DNA of 64,000 nucleotides from Flavisolibacter longurius (GTDB lineage Bacteria > Bacteroidota > Bacteroidia > Chitinophagales > Chitinophagaceae), in assembly GCA_013327885.1 (NCBI GenBank), contig JABUMY010000004.1:344680-408679 (forward strand), read 5' to 3'. Position numbers and translations under genes: made by a program. Below the pieces are notes generated by a model. The model was not told the origin of the DNA. It saw nothing but the letters and a program-made list of their open reading frames with translations, and ran no database searches. Positions 35,499 to 44,534 of the stretch are shown piece after piece (position 1 is the stretch's first letter; each line of letters begins with the position of its first letter).

Positions 35499-37127
35499 TT
35501 ATGAAAGTGTAATGGTTTGGTTCGACTGGCGGATGAAATACGGGTCGTTCGTCGCCACAATAACGGTCGCATCCACCTCTGTCAAAAGAAACTGTTGGAT
35601 TTGTTTGGTGGCAACATCGCCAACGCCCTGCCAGGGTTCTTCCAGCAGCAGGAGTTTGGGCTTGTGTGCCAGGGCCCGAACCAACATGATCTTCTGCACC
35701 ACGTTCTTGGGCAGGCGGTTCCCGGTTGCATCCAAAACCGTATCGAAGCCTTTGGGCAGGCCGGCAATAAATTTCGAAAGCCCGGTGATCTCGGTGAGTT
35801 TAGAGATATAAGCGCTGTCGGCATTTTCATTTCCCAGGGCAATGTTTTCCCAGAGCGAACCGGTAAACACATCCTGCTGGTTCAGCACAATACCGGTTTG
35901 CGACCGCAGGTATTCGAGGCTGTAGTTGCCAATGGGAATGTTGTTGATCAGCACCGCTCCGGCAAACGACGGGTAGGCACCTGTCAGCAGTTTCAGGATG
36001 GTGCTTTTGCCGCTGCCGTCCTTGCCGGTAATGGTCACTTTTGCACCGGGTTTTATGCGGACGGAAAGCTGTTTTAAGATGGGATGTCCTTCCCTGTAGG
36101 CAAACGAAACATCGTTGAAGGCAATGCCGAACGCTTCCTGCCGTACCGGTGCGAAGGTGCCTTCGTTTTCCACGGGTTTGTCAAGGAGCTTGTTGATTTT
36201 TTCTACCGATGTCAGCGCACTGTAAACGCTGTCCATATTGATGATCAGTTTTTCCACGGAAGTGGTAATGATCAGGATCACGATCTCTGCCGCCACAAAC
36301 TGGCCGATGTTGATCTGCTGATTCAGCAAAAGAATACAACCTACGATCAGCATGGCGGCTGTGATCAGCACCTTAAAAGCAATGAGCACATTGTACTGCA
36401 GCAGCAGAATGGAGAAATGCTTTTTTCGGGCTTCTACGTAATTGATCACTTTGTCATCAGCCTTTTTTTCGTGCAGGGAATGATGCGCCGAAAACTTGAA
36501 CTGCTTGACTACCCTTGCCATCTCTTCCAGCCAGCCTGCCACTTCGTATTTGTACTGGCTTTTTTCAAGACTGGTTTGAAAGCCTTTGTTGCCCGTAACA
36601 TAAAAAATGAGGTAAAGCACCAGGAGCAAAAGGATGCCGAAAAAGATAAAGGCCGAATGATAAAAGCTTAAGAGGACCAGGCCGAGTAAAATCTGCGTGA
36701 TGGCCAGCGGAAACTCTAGCAGGATCTTAGACAGGCTTTTTTGCAAAACAGGAATATCGAAAAACCGGTTCACCAATTCGGGCAGGTACACGTTATCGAC
36801 TTTCTGCAGGTCCAGCCGGGGAATATGGCTGGTAAACGCAAAGGAGTAGCGAACGAAGATCTTTTGGTTGATGCGTTCGATGATTTTCATCTGGTTCATT
36901 TGCAGGAGGCCGTTACAGAGAACGCCACCCACCGCAAGAGCGATAAGGATGGCCAGCGAGGTTGACATAGCGCCGCCCACGACAAAACCAATAATGGCCT
37001 GTATGCCCAGGGGCAACGAAAGCTGGATCAAGCCGCCCAGGATGGCAAAAAAATAGATAGAACTGATCTCGGATTTTTCTTCACGCAACAGGCGTGCAAT
37101 CCGGGTTAGCGGGTTTGTTGGCACCAT
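35499..37127 (-). CDS. Type I secretion-like ABC protein with eroded ATPase motifs
   Basis: 542 residues, membrane domain then ATPase domain, no peptidase domain. Walker A (GKDGSGKST, 368-376) and Q-loop Gln are kept. The signature is LPKNV (472-476) instead of LSGGQ, Walker B ends LLLLEEP with Glu for Asp, the D-loop is QGVG instead of SALD, and the H-loop His is Asn (VATNDP, N527). First gene of the HlyD/TolC operon. ATP binding is plausible; hydrolysis in the usual way is doubtful. Confidence 0.85.
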   Translation of the reverse strand: MVPTNPLTRIARLLREEKSEISSIYFFAILGGLIQLSLPLGIQAIIGFVVGGAMSTSLAILIALAVGGVLCNGLLQMNQMKIIERINQKIFVRYSFAFTSHIPRLDLQKVDNVYLPELVNRFFDIPVLQKSLSKILLEFPLAITQILLGLVLLSFYHSAFIFFGILLLLVLYLIFYVTGNKGFQTSLEKSQYKYEVAGWLEEMARVVKQFKFSAHHSLHEKKADDKVINYVEARKKHFSILLLQYNVLIAFKVLITAAMLIVGCILLLNQQINIGQFVAAEIVILIITTSVEKLIINMDSVYSALTSVEKINKLLDKPVENEGTFAPVRQEAFGIAFNDVSFAYREGHPILKQLSVRIKPGAKVTITGKDGSGKSTILKLLTGAYPSFAGAVLINNIPIGNYSLEYLRSQTGIVLNQQDVFTGSLWENIALGNENADSAYISKLTEITGLSKFIAGLPKGFDTVLDATGNRLPKNVVQKIMLVRALAHKPKLLLLEEPWQGVGDVATKQIQQFLLTEVDATVIVATNDPYFIRQSNQTITLS

Positions 37128-37183
37128 AACAGTTGGATGCTGATTTAAAAAGTTGAAACAATAAAGATTCTGATTGGTTCTAA

Positions 37184-37474
37184 TCAGCAGGCATCCGGCG
37201 GCGGTGCTACAAATTCGAGCAGGGGAGTGGCGTGTGACCTTTCAACAAAGCCGGCGTAGAAAGACCTGTTTTCTTCTTCGCGAAAAGCCTGTAGGGCCAG
37301 GTTGTATTCTTTGGCGATGTCTCCTTTTTCTTTACCGGCGTTTAGTTTTTGCTCTGGTTTTTCTTCATCGATATAGGTGTAAAAGACCGCCTTTTCCGCA
37401 GAAAAAAAATGCAGCACAGGGATCGCCTGCAACAGCAATAAAAAAAGAAACAATATGGCCGCCAGCCGTTTCAA
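37184..37474 (-). CDS. Small exported protein upstream of the ABC operon
   Basis: 96 residues. Signal peptide (1-20), a charged middle (EEKPEQKLNAGKEKGD), and the end LLEFVAPPPDAC. First gene in the direction of the exporter operon, 56 bp before it. A substrate or accessory of that exporter is possible but unproven, and the Sec-type signal would itself be enough for export. Compare 31430-31726. Confidence 0.55.
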   Translation of the reverse strand: MKRLAAILFLFLLLLQAIPVLHFFSAEKAVFYTYIDEEKPEQKLNAGKEKGDIAKEYNLALQAFREEENRSFYAGFVERSHATPLLEFVAPPPDAC

Positions 37475-37598
37475 AATGGGAGTGCAAAATAATTTCCACG
37501 GCTAACAAACAGGATTGGAGTTTGTTTAAATTTTTCGAAAAGTTTTTTTATGCCTTAAATTCATCCGCTCAAATTCATCATTGCAAAAAGAAGACGAC

Positions 37599-39524
37599 AT
37601 GGCTTATCCTTACCAGATACAATCATTGGAGGAATACAAAGAACAATATCAACAAAGTGTAGAACAACCGGAAGAATTTTGGAGCCGCGTGGCTGAAAAT
37701 TTTCAATGGCGAAAAAAATGGGACAAAGTGCTGGAGTGGAATTTTACCGAGCCCTCGGTAAAATGGTTTCTGAATGGTAAGCTGAACATCACGGAAAACT
37801 GCATCGACCGTCACCTGGAAGAGATGGGGGAGAAGCCGGCCATCATTTGGGAACCCAATAATCCTGACGACCGCGTACGTGTTGTGACTTATAACCGCCT
37901 GCACAAACGGGTTTGCCAGGTAGCGCAAATGTTAAAGAACAACGGCGTTAAAAAAGGTGACCGTGTTTGTATCTATATGGGCATGGTGCCCGAGTTGGCT
38001 TATGCCGTGTTGGGTTGTGCCCGCATTGGCGCCATTCACAGCGTGGTGTTTGGCGGCTTTTCGGCGCAAAGCATTGCCGACCGTTTGGAGGATGCTGGTG
38101 CCGAATACATCATCACTGCCGACGGCGCTTTCCGCGGCGAAAAAGTGATCCCGCTGAAAGACACCATCGATGATGCGCTGATCGGCAACAAAACAATAAA
38201 AAAAGTGATTGTCTTTACCCGTACCCGCACGCCTGTGTCCATGATCAAAGGCCGTGATGTGTGGTGGGAAGATGAAATGGAGCATTCGCTGGGGCAGGTA
38301 GAAGTCAACAACGTGGTTTCGTTCCCGGCAGAAGAAATGGACGCCGAAGATCCCCTGTTTATCCTGTACACATCGGGTAGCACCGGCAAACCCAAAGGCG
38401 TAGTGCATTCTTGCGCCGGCTACATGGTGTGGACGGCTTATACGTTCGTCAACACGTTTCAATACAAGCCCGGCGACATTCATTTCTGCACCGCCGATAT
38501 CGGGTGGATCACTGGGCACAGTTATATTGTTTACGGCCCGCTGGCTGCCGGCGGTACATCGGTCATGTTTGAAGGCATCCCTACCTGGCCCGATGCCGGC
38601 CGCTTTTGGGACGTGGTGGACAAGCACAAGGTGAATATTTTATACACAGCACCAACGGCCATCCGTTCGCTGATGGGATTTGGCCTGAAGCCGCTGGAAG
38701 GAAAAGACCTTTCTACCTTGAAAATATTGGGTACGGTGGGTGAACCCATCAACGAAGAAGCCTGGCACTGGTACGACCAGCATATTGGAAAAGGCAAATG
38801 CCCGATTGTGGATACCTGGTGGCAAACGGAGACTGGCGGTGTGCTCATCTCCAACCTGGCGGGTGTAACACCGGCCAAACCCAGTTGGGCCACCTTACCC
38901 ATGCCCGGCGTGCAGCCAATTTTGGTAGATGAGGCCGGGAAGGAAGTGGAAGGCAACCCGGCTGCGGGTAATCTTTGCATTAAAGCACCGTGGCCCTCCA
39001 TTTTGCGCACCACTTATGGCGACCACGAACGCTGTCGCCAAACCTATTTTTCTACGTACGAAAATTTATACTTTACCGGTGATGGCGCTTTGCGTGACGA
39101 AGAAGGCAACTACCGCATTACCGGACGCGTAGATGATGTATTGAATGTAAGTGGTCACCGCATTGGCACCGCCGAAGTGGAGAACGCCATCAACATGCAC
39201 TCCGATGTGGTGGAAAGCGCCGTGGTAGGCTACCCGCACGATGTAAAAGGACAGGGCATTTATGCTTACGTCATTTGCAGTCATATGCACGGCAGCGACG
39301 ACGAAATGCGCAAGAACATCCTGCAAACCGTTTCCCGCATCATTGGGCCCATTGCCAAGCCGGATAGGATCCAGTTTGTACCGGGACTGCCCAAAACAAG
39401 AAGCGGAAAGATCATGCGGCGTATCCTGCGCAAGATTGCCGAAGGCGAAACCTCCAGTTTTGGCGATACCACCACCTTGCTCGACCCGGGTGTGGTGGAA
39501 GAGATTGCAAAGGGAAAGCTGTGA
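37599..39524 (+). CDS. acs: Acetyl-CoA synthetase
   Basis: 641 residues. Activates acetate to acetyl-CoA via acetyl-AMP. Core motifs: YTSGSTGKPKG near residue 256, TWWQTETGG near 407, and the regulatory/catalytic Lys in RSGKIMRR near 603. Start ATG 37599 rather than the TTG six codons earlier, since Acs enzymes begin near YPYQIxSLEEY. Its TGA stop is the first bases of an inverted-repeat element shared with the converging L,D-transpeptidase gene. Confidence 0.97.
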   Translation: MAYPYQIQSLEEYKEQYQQSVEQPEEFWSRVAENFQWRKKWDKVLEWNFTEPSVKWFLNGKLNITENCIDRHLEEMGEKPAIIWEPNNPDDRVRVVTYNRLHKRVCQVAQMLKNNGVKKGDRVCIYMGMVPELAYAVLGCARIGAIHSVVFGGFSAQSIADRLEDAGAEYIITADGAFRGEKVIPLKDTIDDALIGNKTIKKVIVFTRTRTPVSMIKGRDVWWEDEMEHSLGQVEVNNVVSFPAEEMDAEDPLFILYTSGSTGKPKGVVHSCAGYMVWTAYTFVNTFQYKPGDIHFCTADIGWITGHSYIVYGPLAAGGTSVMFEGIPTWPDAGRFWDVVDKHKVNILYTAPTAIRSLMGFGLKPLEGKDLSTLKILGTVGEPINEEAWHWYDQHIGKGKCPIVDTWWQTETGGVLISNLAGVTPAKPSWATLPMPGVQPILVDEAGKEVEGNPAAGNLCIKAPWPSILRTTYGDHERCRQTYFSTYENLYFTGDGALRDEEGNYRITGRVDDVLNVSGHRIGTAEVENAINMHSDVVESAVVGYPHDVKGQGIYAYVICSHMHGSDDEMRKNILQTVSRIIGPIAKPDRIQFVPGLPKTRSGKIMRRILRKIAEGETSSFGDTTTLLDPGVVEEIAKGKL

Positions 39525-39679
39525 GATGGTGAGTGGTGAGTGGTCAGTAGTGAGTTGGCGCCAAAGTGCTAAATGATTTAATACGAAAAAGCCTCCTGAA
39601 CTTTCAGGAGGCTTTTTTATAAAATACTCTTGCAGCGTTAGGCTTTACTCACCATTCACCACTGACTACTCACCATCTC
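39523..39679 (+). repeat. Inverted-repeat element built of GGTGAGT words, copy 2
   Basis: Arms 39523-39554 and 39648-39679 are near reverse complements (GAGATGGTGAGTGGTGAGTG type, 32 nt). The stop codon (TGA) of acs on one strand and of the L,D-transpeptidase on the other lie at the outer ends, so both messages end with the same words. A terminator hairpin is in the centre. Confidence 0.85.
39586..39617. terminator. Bidirectional terminator inside the repeat element
   Basis: Stem GCCTCCTGA/TCAGGAGGC with loop ACTT, flanked by A5 and T6. Serves both acs and the L,D-transpeptidase gene. Confidence 0.9.
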
Positions 39680-40271
39680 ATTTCCGGATGGTGATGGTGG
39701 TGCCCACAGGCAGGTAGCTGTACAGGTCATCTACATCGCGGCGCTTAAGGGAGATGCAGCCGAGCGTCCAGTTTTTATATTTATCCACCACGAAATCCTC
39801 ATTCAGCCAGGTACCGTGGATGCCGATCTCGCCGCCGGGTGAGGCCCAGCTTGGAATTTCGCCCCGCTCTTTGCGGCGCTTGAATTTGGCCAGGCTTTCC
39901 TGGTTGGGGTAATCGATGGAAATAAATTTGTCCCACTTGGCATGCGGCCGTTTGCCGTTGATGCGAAAGGTTCCTTCCGGCGTATTGCGGTCGCCTTCCA
40001 TTTTTTTATCATCCAGGGTATTGTTGCCAAACACAACGGGGTAAGTGGCAAACCAGCCCTTGGCATCGTACACACTCAGTTCGTATTTACGCTTGTCAAC
40101 AACAATGTACATGGGCGCTATGGGCATGGAGGCCATCCGTTTGGTGGCGGCCAAAGCCTTGTAGGTGGGTGCGGCTGTTTTAGAAGTTACACTGCTTTCG
40201 GTACGGCTGCTGTTTAAAAAAATGCCACCGGCGGAAAGAAGCATAGAGGTTAGTAAAATGGTGGTTTTCAT
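39678..40271 (-). CDS. L,D-transpeptidase (YkuD fold)
   Basis: 197 residues. N-terminal signal peptide; YkuD catalytic region with GIHGTW and GCISLKRRDVDDLYSYL (His and catalytic Cys). Would make 3-3 peptidoglycan cross-links or attach proteins to the wall. Convergent with acs. The stop codon is inside the repeat arm. Confidence 0.92.
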   Translation of the reverse strand: MKTTILLTSMLLSAGGIFLNSSRTESSVTSKTAAPTYKALAATKRMASMPIAPMYIVVDKRKYELSVYDAKGWFATYPVVFGNNTLDDKKMEGDRNTPEGTFRINGKRPHAKWDKFISIDYPNQESLAKFKRRKERGEIPSWASPGGEIGIHGTWLNEDFVVDKYKNWTLGCISLKRRDVDDLYSYLPVGTTITIRK

Positions 40272-40568
40272 GTTACAGTAAAGGAATTGTGGTTAGCTGC
40301 TTTTTTAACGGCAGCAGTTTGGATTTTATTTTCCGTTGCCAAAAATTTTTGCCCGTATTGTGAAATACAACGCCGGCAGCAGGCTATCGGCACTAAAAAA
40401 TTACAGCGGCAAAACTAAAGTGGAGACGAATGCGGCGGGATTTCCATCGGTGGGCAGGGAAAAAGCAAAGCCAAAAGCTGCTGCCAGCCGGCATTAGCGG
40501 TGATGACCTTCGGAAAAGCACAAAAAAACCTGCCCGGTGCGGACAGGTTTTCTGTAAACTCTTTTTTA
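40272..40568. other. Gene-free stretch between two minus-strand genes
   Basis: About 297 bp, no credible gene. It contains the terminator of the following gene at 40522-40550 and presumably the promoter of the L,D-transpeptidase. Confidence 0.4.
40522..40550 (-). terminator. Intrinsic terminator after the outer-membrane barrel gene
   Basis: Minus-strand stem AAAACCTG/CAGGTTTT with one inner mismatch (c/a), seven T at the end (complement of AAAAAAA at 40522). 20 nt past the stop codon. Confidence 0.78.
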
Positions 40569-41393
40569 TTAAAAATGGCTGAAGCGTATGCCTACGTTGT
40601 AGGGAGTTTGGTCGAGTCCTTTTTCCCACATGTTGCGGGTGGCCAGCGAACCGTAAAGGCGCACAGGTCCCAGCGTTAATTCGCCGATGTAAGAAACCTT
40701 CCATTTTTCCAGGTTGAAGTCGTCGTGCAGTTTGGTTTTGTCACCGTCCTGCTTGATCTTTTGCCGGGACGAATACAGGTAGCCTACACTCACACCAGCG
40801 CTAAAGCCAAAGCCATTGCGTTTGCTCGGTGTGAAGTTGAAGTTCAGCATCATGGGAATGGTGGCATAGTCTGCAGCCAGCTTGTTTTTACCGGCAGAGG
40901 CCAGGTCGGGGTCGAAACTGATGACGGTTGGGTTTTTGCTGAAGCGTACCCGCTCGTCGTCAAAGCGGTAGTTGTTCAATTCAACACCCAGTCCGTATTT
41001 CAGGTTCACTACATGTTTTACCAGGTTGAGTTTTTGCTGAAACACCCAAATGTTTACGTTTACCGATTTGCCGGTGCGCAGCTTCAGGTTGTCTTTGTTG
41101 CCAATGTCTGCTGTTACAAAGCCGCTTTGCTGTGCCGCCGCGTAATTGGTATTATCGGAATAGTTGGCAAAGCCAAGGTCAACGATCCACCAGTTGGTAG
41201 AAAGGTTGGAGTTGCTCCGGCGCTTGTTGCTGATAATCACATCGCGGCTTTCGCCGTTGTTCTTCCCGGGTTTTTTAATGATGATCATGCCACCGATGCG
41301 GATGGTGTCGGCTTTGGCTTCAGTGGTATCGGTTTGGGCAAAAAGGGACAAAGAAAGTCCGGTTGCCAGCAAGGCTAGTACAGCTTTTTTCAT
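40569..41393 (-). CDS. Outer-membrane beta-barrel protein
   Basis: 274 residues. Signal peptide MKKAVLALLATGLSLSLFAQ, a linker with TIRIGGMIIIKKPG, and alternating strands (NLKYGLGVELNNYRF, GFGFSAGVSVGYLY) ending in the aromatic IRFSHF. Porin-like; substrate unknown. In order with the anti-sigma/sigma pair upstream (17 bp), so it could be regulated by them. Confidence 0.75.
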   Translation of the reverse strand: MKKAVLALLATGLSLSLFAQTDTTEAKADTIRIGGMIIIKKPGKNNGESRDVIISNKRRSNSNLSTNWWIVDLGFANYSDNTNYAAAQQSGFVTADIGNKDNLKLRTGKSVNVNIWVFQQKLNLVKHVVNLKYGLGVELNNYRFDDERVRFSKNPTVISFDPDLASAGKNKLAADYATIPMMLNFNFTPSKRNGFGFSAGVSVGYLYSSRQKIKQDGDKTKLHDDFNLEKWKVSYIGELTLGPVRLYGSLATRNMWEKGLDQTPYNVGIRFSHF

Positions 41394-41410
41394 AAAATGC
41401 GTTTTGAAGA

Positions 41411-42475
41411 TTAGTTAAGTTTCAGTGCCACGGCCCCCACCAGGATCTCGTTGTCTGCGTTAGCGGTTCCAAGGCCGGTGCGGCGTTCGAGGAAGCGGGT
41501 CACTTTGCGCAGGAACCCTTTGGCTGATGATTTTTTGGGTTCGAAATCCCCTTCGGTTACTGCAGGTTCTTCGGGGGTTTCTATAGGGTTATACGAAGCA
41601 AGGTTGGCAGATGTTACACTTGGATTTGCAACAATTTTGTTAAGGGCCACTGCTTGTTTTTCGGTAAGAAGCGTTGTATTGGTTTTTACCGATTCTACTT
41701 TGGCCAGGGCCTCTGTTTCAATACCCTCTTCTTCTGCGGGAAGAAGCAATGGCTGCGGTGTTTTCTGCGGCGTTACCAGTTGAACGGCAGGCGTGCTTTT
41801 GCTCGCAGGTTGCCGTTCCGGATTCGTTTGGGCAATCACCGGCTGGCCTTCCGGCTGCACAGCATCTTGTATGTTATTGACAGGCTGCTTTGCTTTTTCT
41901 GTGGCCGGATTCACTGGTTCCACTTTTTGTGCAAGGCCTGCATCCGGCGATGCTATTTTGTCGCTGTCACCCACCAGGAAGAAAAGGCTGGCAAACAAGA
42001 GGATAATAACGGCTACGGCTACCCGCATCCAAACCGGGAAAAGCCACACCACTTTTTCGGTGTGGCGATACAATTCTTTTTTGTCCGGATAAGGAATGAC
42101 TTCGGAAGCATCCAGTTTTGTTTTTTGCAGCAACTGGTGCTGCAACCGCAAGTCGGTATTGACAGCGATCTTTTCTTCTATTCTTTTTTGTTCGGTGGCA
42201 GAAAGCTCGTTATCGATATAAAGCAAAAGCGATTCGTCAACGATGTTCAGCTTCATGGCGCCAGCCTGCAGGCTGCTTTTGTCAAAGAACACCACGTCTT
42301 CCGCCGGAAGCTTGGTGCTTAACAGCAGGTCCAGTTCTTCCTGCAGGTGCGGGTGCAAAAGCAGAAACTGGTCCACCATCTCTTTTTGCGAAGCACTGAG
42401 CTCGTTGTCCATATACAGGACAAACCACTCTTCGTAGTTGCTTTGATCGATGATATGGTTTTCGTTAAATGACAT
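41411..42475 (-). CDS. Anti-sigma-like membrane protein with a duplicated N-terminal domain
   Basis: 354 residues. Residues about 13-70 and 78-135 are two similar copies (WFVLYMDNELSASQKEM and LLLYIDNELSATEQKRI) of a Bacteroidota anti-sigma cytoplasmic domain. One membrane helix follows (about 148-168), then a periplasmic Pro/Gln/Thr-rich linker. Overlaps the ECF sigma gene by 11 nt, which supports a sigma/anti-sigma partnership. Likely signal from the envelope. Confidence 0.75.
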   Translation of the reverse strand: MSFNENHIIDQSNYEEWFVLYMDNELSASQKEMVDQFLLLHPHLQEELDLLLSTKLPAEDVVFFDKSSLQAGAMKLNIVDESLLLYIDNELSATEQKRIEEKIAVNTDLRLQHQLLQKTKLDASEVIPYPDKKELYRHTEKVVWLFPVWMRVAVAVIILLFASLFFLVGDSDKIASPDAGLAQKVEPVNPATEKAKQPVNNIQDAVQPEGQPVIAQTNPERQPASKSTPAVQLVTPQKTPQPLLLPAEEEGIETEALAKVESVKTNTTLLTEKQAVALNKIVANPSVTSANLASYNPIETPEEPAVTEGDFEPKKSSAKGFLRKVTRFLERRTGLGTANADNEILVGAVALKLN

Positions 42476-42950
42476 TTTCCACTTTTACAATGTAATCTTT
42501 TAATTGAAGCCTGGCCCGGTGCAGGTACACTTTTACCTGGCTTTCGCTCAGGTTCATAATCCTGCCGATCTCTTCGTAGCTGTAGCCTTCGTAATCTTTC
42601 AGCAAAACGAGCGACCGCTGTGTTTCGCTTAGTTTTGCCAGGGCTCTTTCCAGCACTTCTTTGCCGTTGTTGTGCTGCCGGTCCGAAACCTTTGTCTCTT
42701 CCCTGAATTCATCTTTCAGGTACACCCGCTTTACTTTTCGCAGGTGGTCGATCATGCCGTTGTAGGCAACCGTAAAGAGAAAGGATTTGCACTTGCTGTT
42801 GTCCACTTCGGCACGGGCCCGCCATAGTTTTTCAAAAGCCGACTGTACCACGTCACGGGCATCTTCCTCGTGGCGAAGGTTTTTTACGATAAACCGGAAC
42901 ACGCCATCGGCGTACAGGTTTACACAGTCGTTATACTCTTTTTCGGTCAT
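42465..42950 (-). CDS. ECF-type RNA polymerase sigma factor
   Basis: 161 residues. Region 2 (FRFIVKNLRHEEDARDVVQSAFEKLW) and region 4 HTH (GYSYEEIGRIMNLSESQVKV). Extracytoplasmic-function sigma factor. Probably transcribes its own operon including the outer-membrane barrel. Confidence 0.92.
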   Translation of the reverse strand: MTEKEYNDCVNLYADGVFRFIVKNLRHEEDARDVVQSAFEKLWRARAEVDNSKCKSFLFTVAYNGMIDHLRKVKRVYLKDEFREETKVSDRQHNNGKEVLERALAKLSETQRSLVLLKDYEGYSYEEIGRIMNLSESQVKVYLHRARLQLKDYIVKVENVI

Positions 42951-43027
42951 AATCAGTCAGGGAAATTGGCTGGTTTTCCTGTTATACGCAGCCCGCCAAA
43001 AAATGTTACAGCAAAGGAAAAAAATTT

Positions 43028-43231
43028 TTAGAAAGGAAAAAGGGAAAGAAACTGGCGGGAGGCCACTTCCCAGATCATCTCGCCGTTGCGGAGCGATTCC
43101 GGCTTCAGGCACTCGGCTGCCTGGGTGCAAAGTTCTTCGGTTTCGGTAAACGCTGCAAAAGAAGCCACTGCAATAAGAACGAACAGGAGAGGAAACAGGA
43201 TATAGGCAGCGGGAGTAGATGTCTTTCGCAT
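43028..43231 (-). CDS. Small membrane-anchored protein
   Basis: 67 residues. One membrane helix (about 8-28), two Cys (CTQAAEC), end MIWEVASRQFLSLFPF. Upstream of the sigma factor gene in the same direction. Function unknown. Confidence 0.5.
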   Translation of the reverse strand: MRKTSTPAAYILFPLLFVLIAVASFAAFTETEELCTQAAECLKPESLRNGEMIWEVASRQFLSLFPF

Positions 43232-43315
43232 GGCTGTTGGTTTATTGGTTTGACGAAGGTAGACGGCGGAATGTTACAGGTATTTTAAAAAAATGTTACC
43301 GGCAAAAGGGGGAGT

Positions 43316-43468
43316 GAATATCGAACAGAAGAACAAGGAACAAGGAATGTCGACGGAGGTATCCCCTGTTCGGCATTTTCACTATAATAAACCGCCTGCG
43401 AGCACTAAGGAAAGTTCGATCTAAACACTTCCACATTCGATATTCCTTGTTCGGTGTTCTCCGGTTCC
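43316..43468 (+). repeat. Dispersed GAACAAGGAACAAGGAAT element, copy 2
   Basis: About 153 bp. Starts GAATATCGAACAG; its reverse-complement end CGATATTCC lies at 43438-43446, followed by TTGTTCGG words up to the stop of the nucleoid-associated protein gene (43469). The first 90 bases align with the reversed copy 1 with about a dozen differences. Confidence 0.85.
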
Positions 43469-44509
43469 TCACCCTTCATCCTGGTAATAGATCTTGTAAT
43501 ATTTTCTTCCGTCCATGTCCACGCCTTTTTCAATCAGGTCGGTGCGACCATGCACATAAATATGAAAGTTGCGGTCAAGCTTGATAACACTTTTAAAAAT
43601 GCGGCTTTGCTTTTTTACCGCTTCGGGAGAAATATCAAACTGGGCGGCCAGGTCAAAATCATTGCTCTCGATATAGCGACTGCCAAAATTGCGAAAGGCT
43701 TCAATGCGGTCGTCCTGCGCAAACACTTCGGATTGAAATTCGTCGATGTCAAAGCTCTCGTGGCTTTTGAAATAGTCGATGGATTTGTGCAGCAGTTCCA
43801 CCTGTTCGTTTCGCGGCACCTTCAATTCCTCTTCCAGCGGGCCGGTGATGAATTGCTTCGTAAGATTTAAAAAATGCTGCGTGTTGTGAAACTCGTTTTT
43901 CTGCGGTGCCACCGCCAAGAATTTTTCCTTCCAGTACTGCGCTTCTTCGCCGCGGTTCTGGTTATCAAAAAGCAGCACATCATAACCTTCGTCTTCTTTG
44001 TGGCCAATGATCAAACAGCCCTTGTCCACCTTGCTCACTTCCACGCCTTCTTTCATGGCCAGGTCAATGCTGCCTTCTTCCTGTTGTGCATCGAGGAAAA
44101 ACGCTTTGTTCTCCGTTTTAAAAAGACCAATGGCTTTGCAAACCATGCTGTCTACCGGCAGGCCATTGAAGTAGGCCACGTAAAACTCACCGCCTTTTAC
44201 TTTGGGGTGGGTCGACTGGTTGTACAAATGCTTTGCAATGTTGCCTGAAACTTCTTCAAAGGTTGTATCGTCTTCAAACAACTGCTTGCAGTATTGATAC
44301 AACTCATGGTATTGCAGCGACGCATCGTGGCTGAAGGAATGGTGCTCGTGGTTGTTTTTGAATCGCCCCAAAAAACTATCCTGGATGATGTATAAATTTT
44401 CGTCGGAAAGCTCCGGCGCCTGCTGCGAAAGCAGTAGCGGGTCCGCATTGTTCTTATTGCCTACATAGTGAATGATCAGTTTTTCCAGGATGGTGTTTGG
44501 CAGGTTCAT
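43469..44509 (-). CDS. Nucleoid-associated protein (NdpA family)
   Basis: 346 residues. Matches the NdpA/YejK family of 37-kDa nucleoid-associated proteins (LEKLIIHYVGNKNN start, EFYVAYFNGLPVDSMVCKA). Binds DNA; role in nucleoid organisation. Stop codon abuts the dispersed repeat. Single gene. Confidence 0.85.
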   Translation of the reverse strand: MNLPNTILEKLIIHYVGNKNNADPLLLSQQAPELSDENLYIIQDSFLGRFKNNHEHHSFSHDASLQYHELYQYCKQLFEDDTTFEEVSGNIAKHLYNQSTHPKVKGGEFYVAYFNGLPVDSMVCKAIGLFKTENKAFFLDAQQEEGSIDLAMKEGVEVSKVDKGCLIIGHKEDEGYDVLLFDNQNRGEEAQYWKEKFLAVAPQKNEFHNTQHFLNLTKQFITGPLEEELKVPRNEQVELLHKSIDYFKSHESFDIDEFQSEVFAQDDRIEAFRNFGSRYIESNDFDLAAQFDISPEAVKKQSRIFKSVIKLDRNFHIYVHGRTDLIEKGVDMDGRKYYKIYYQDEG

Positions 44510-44534
44510 TTTATAAAATTGGGGGGCAAAGATA

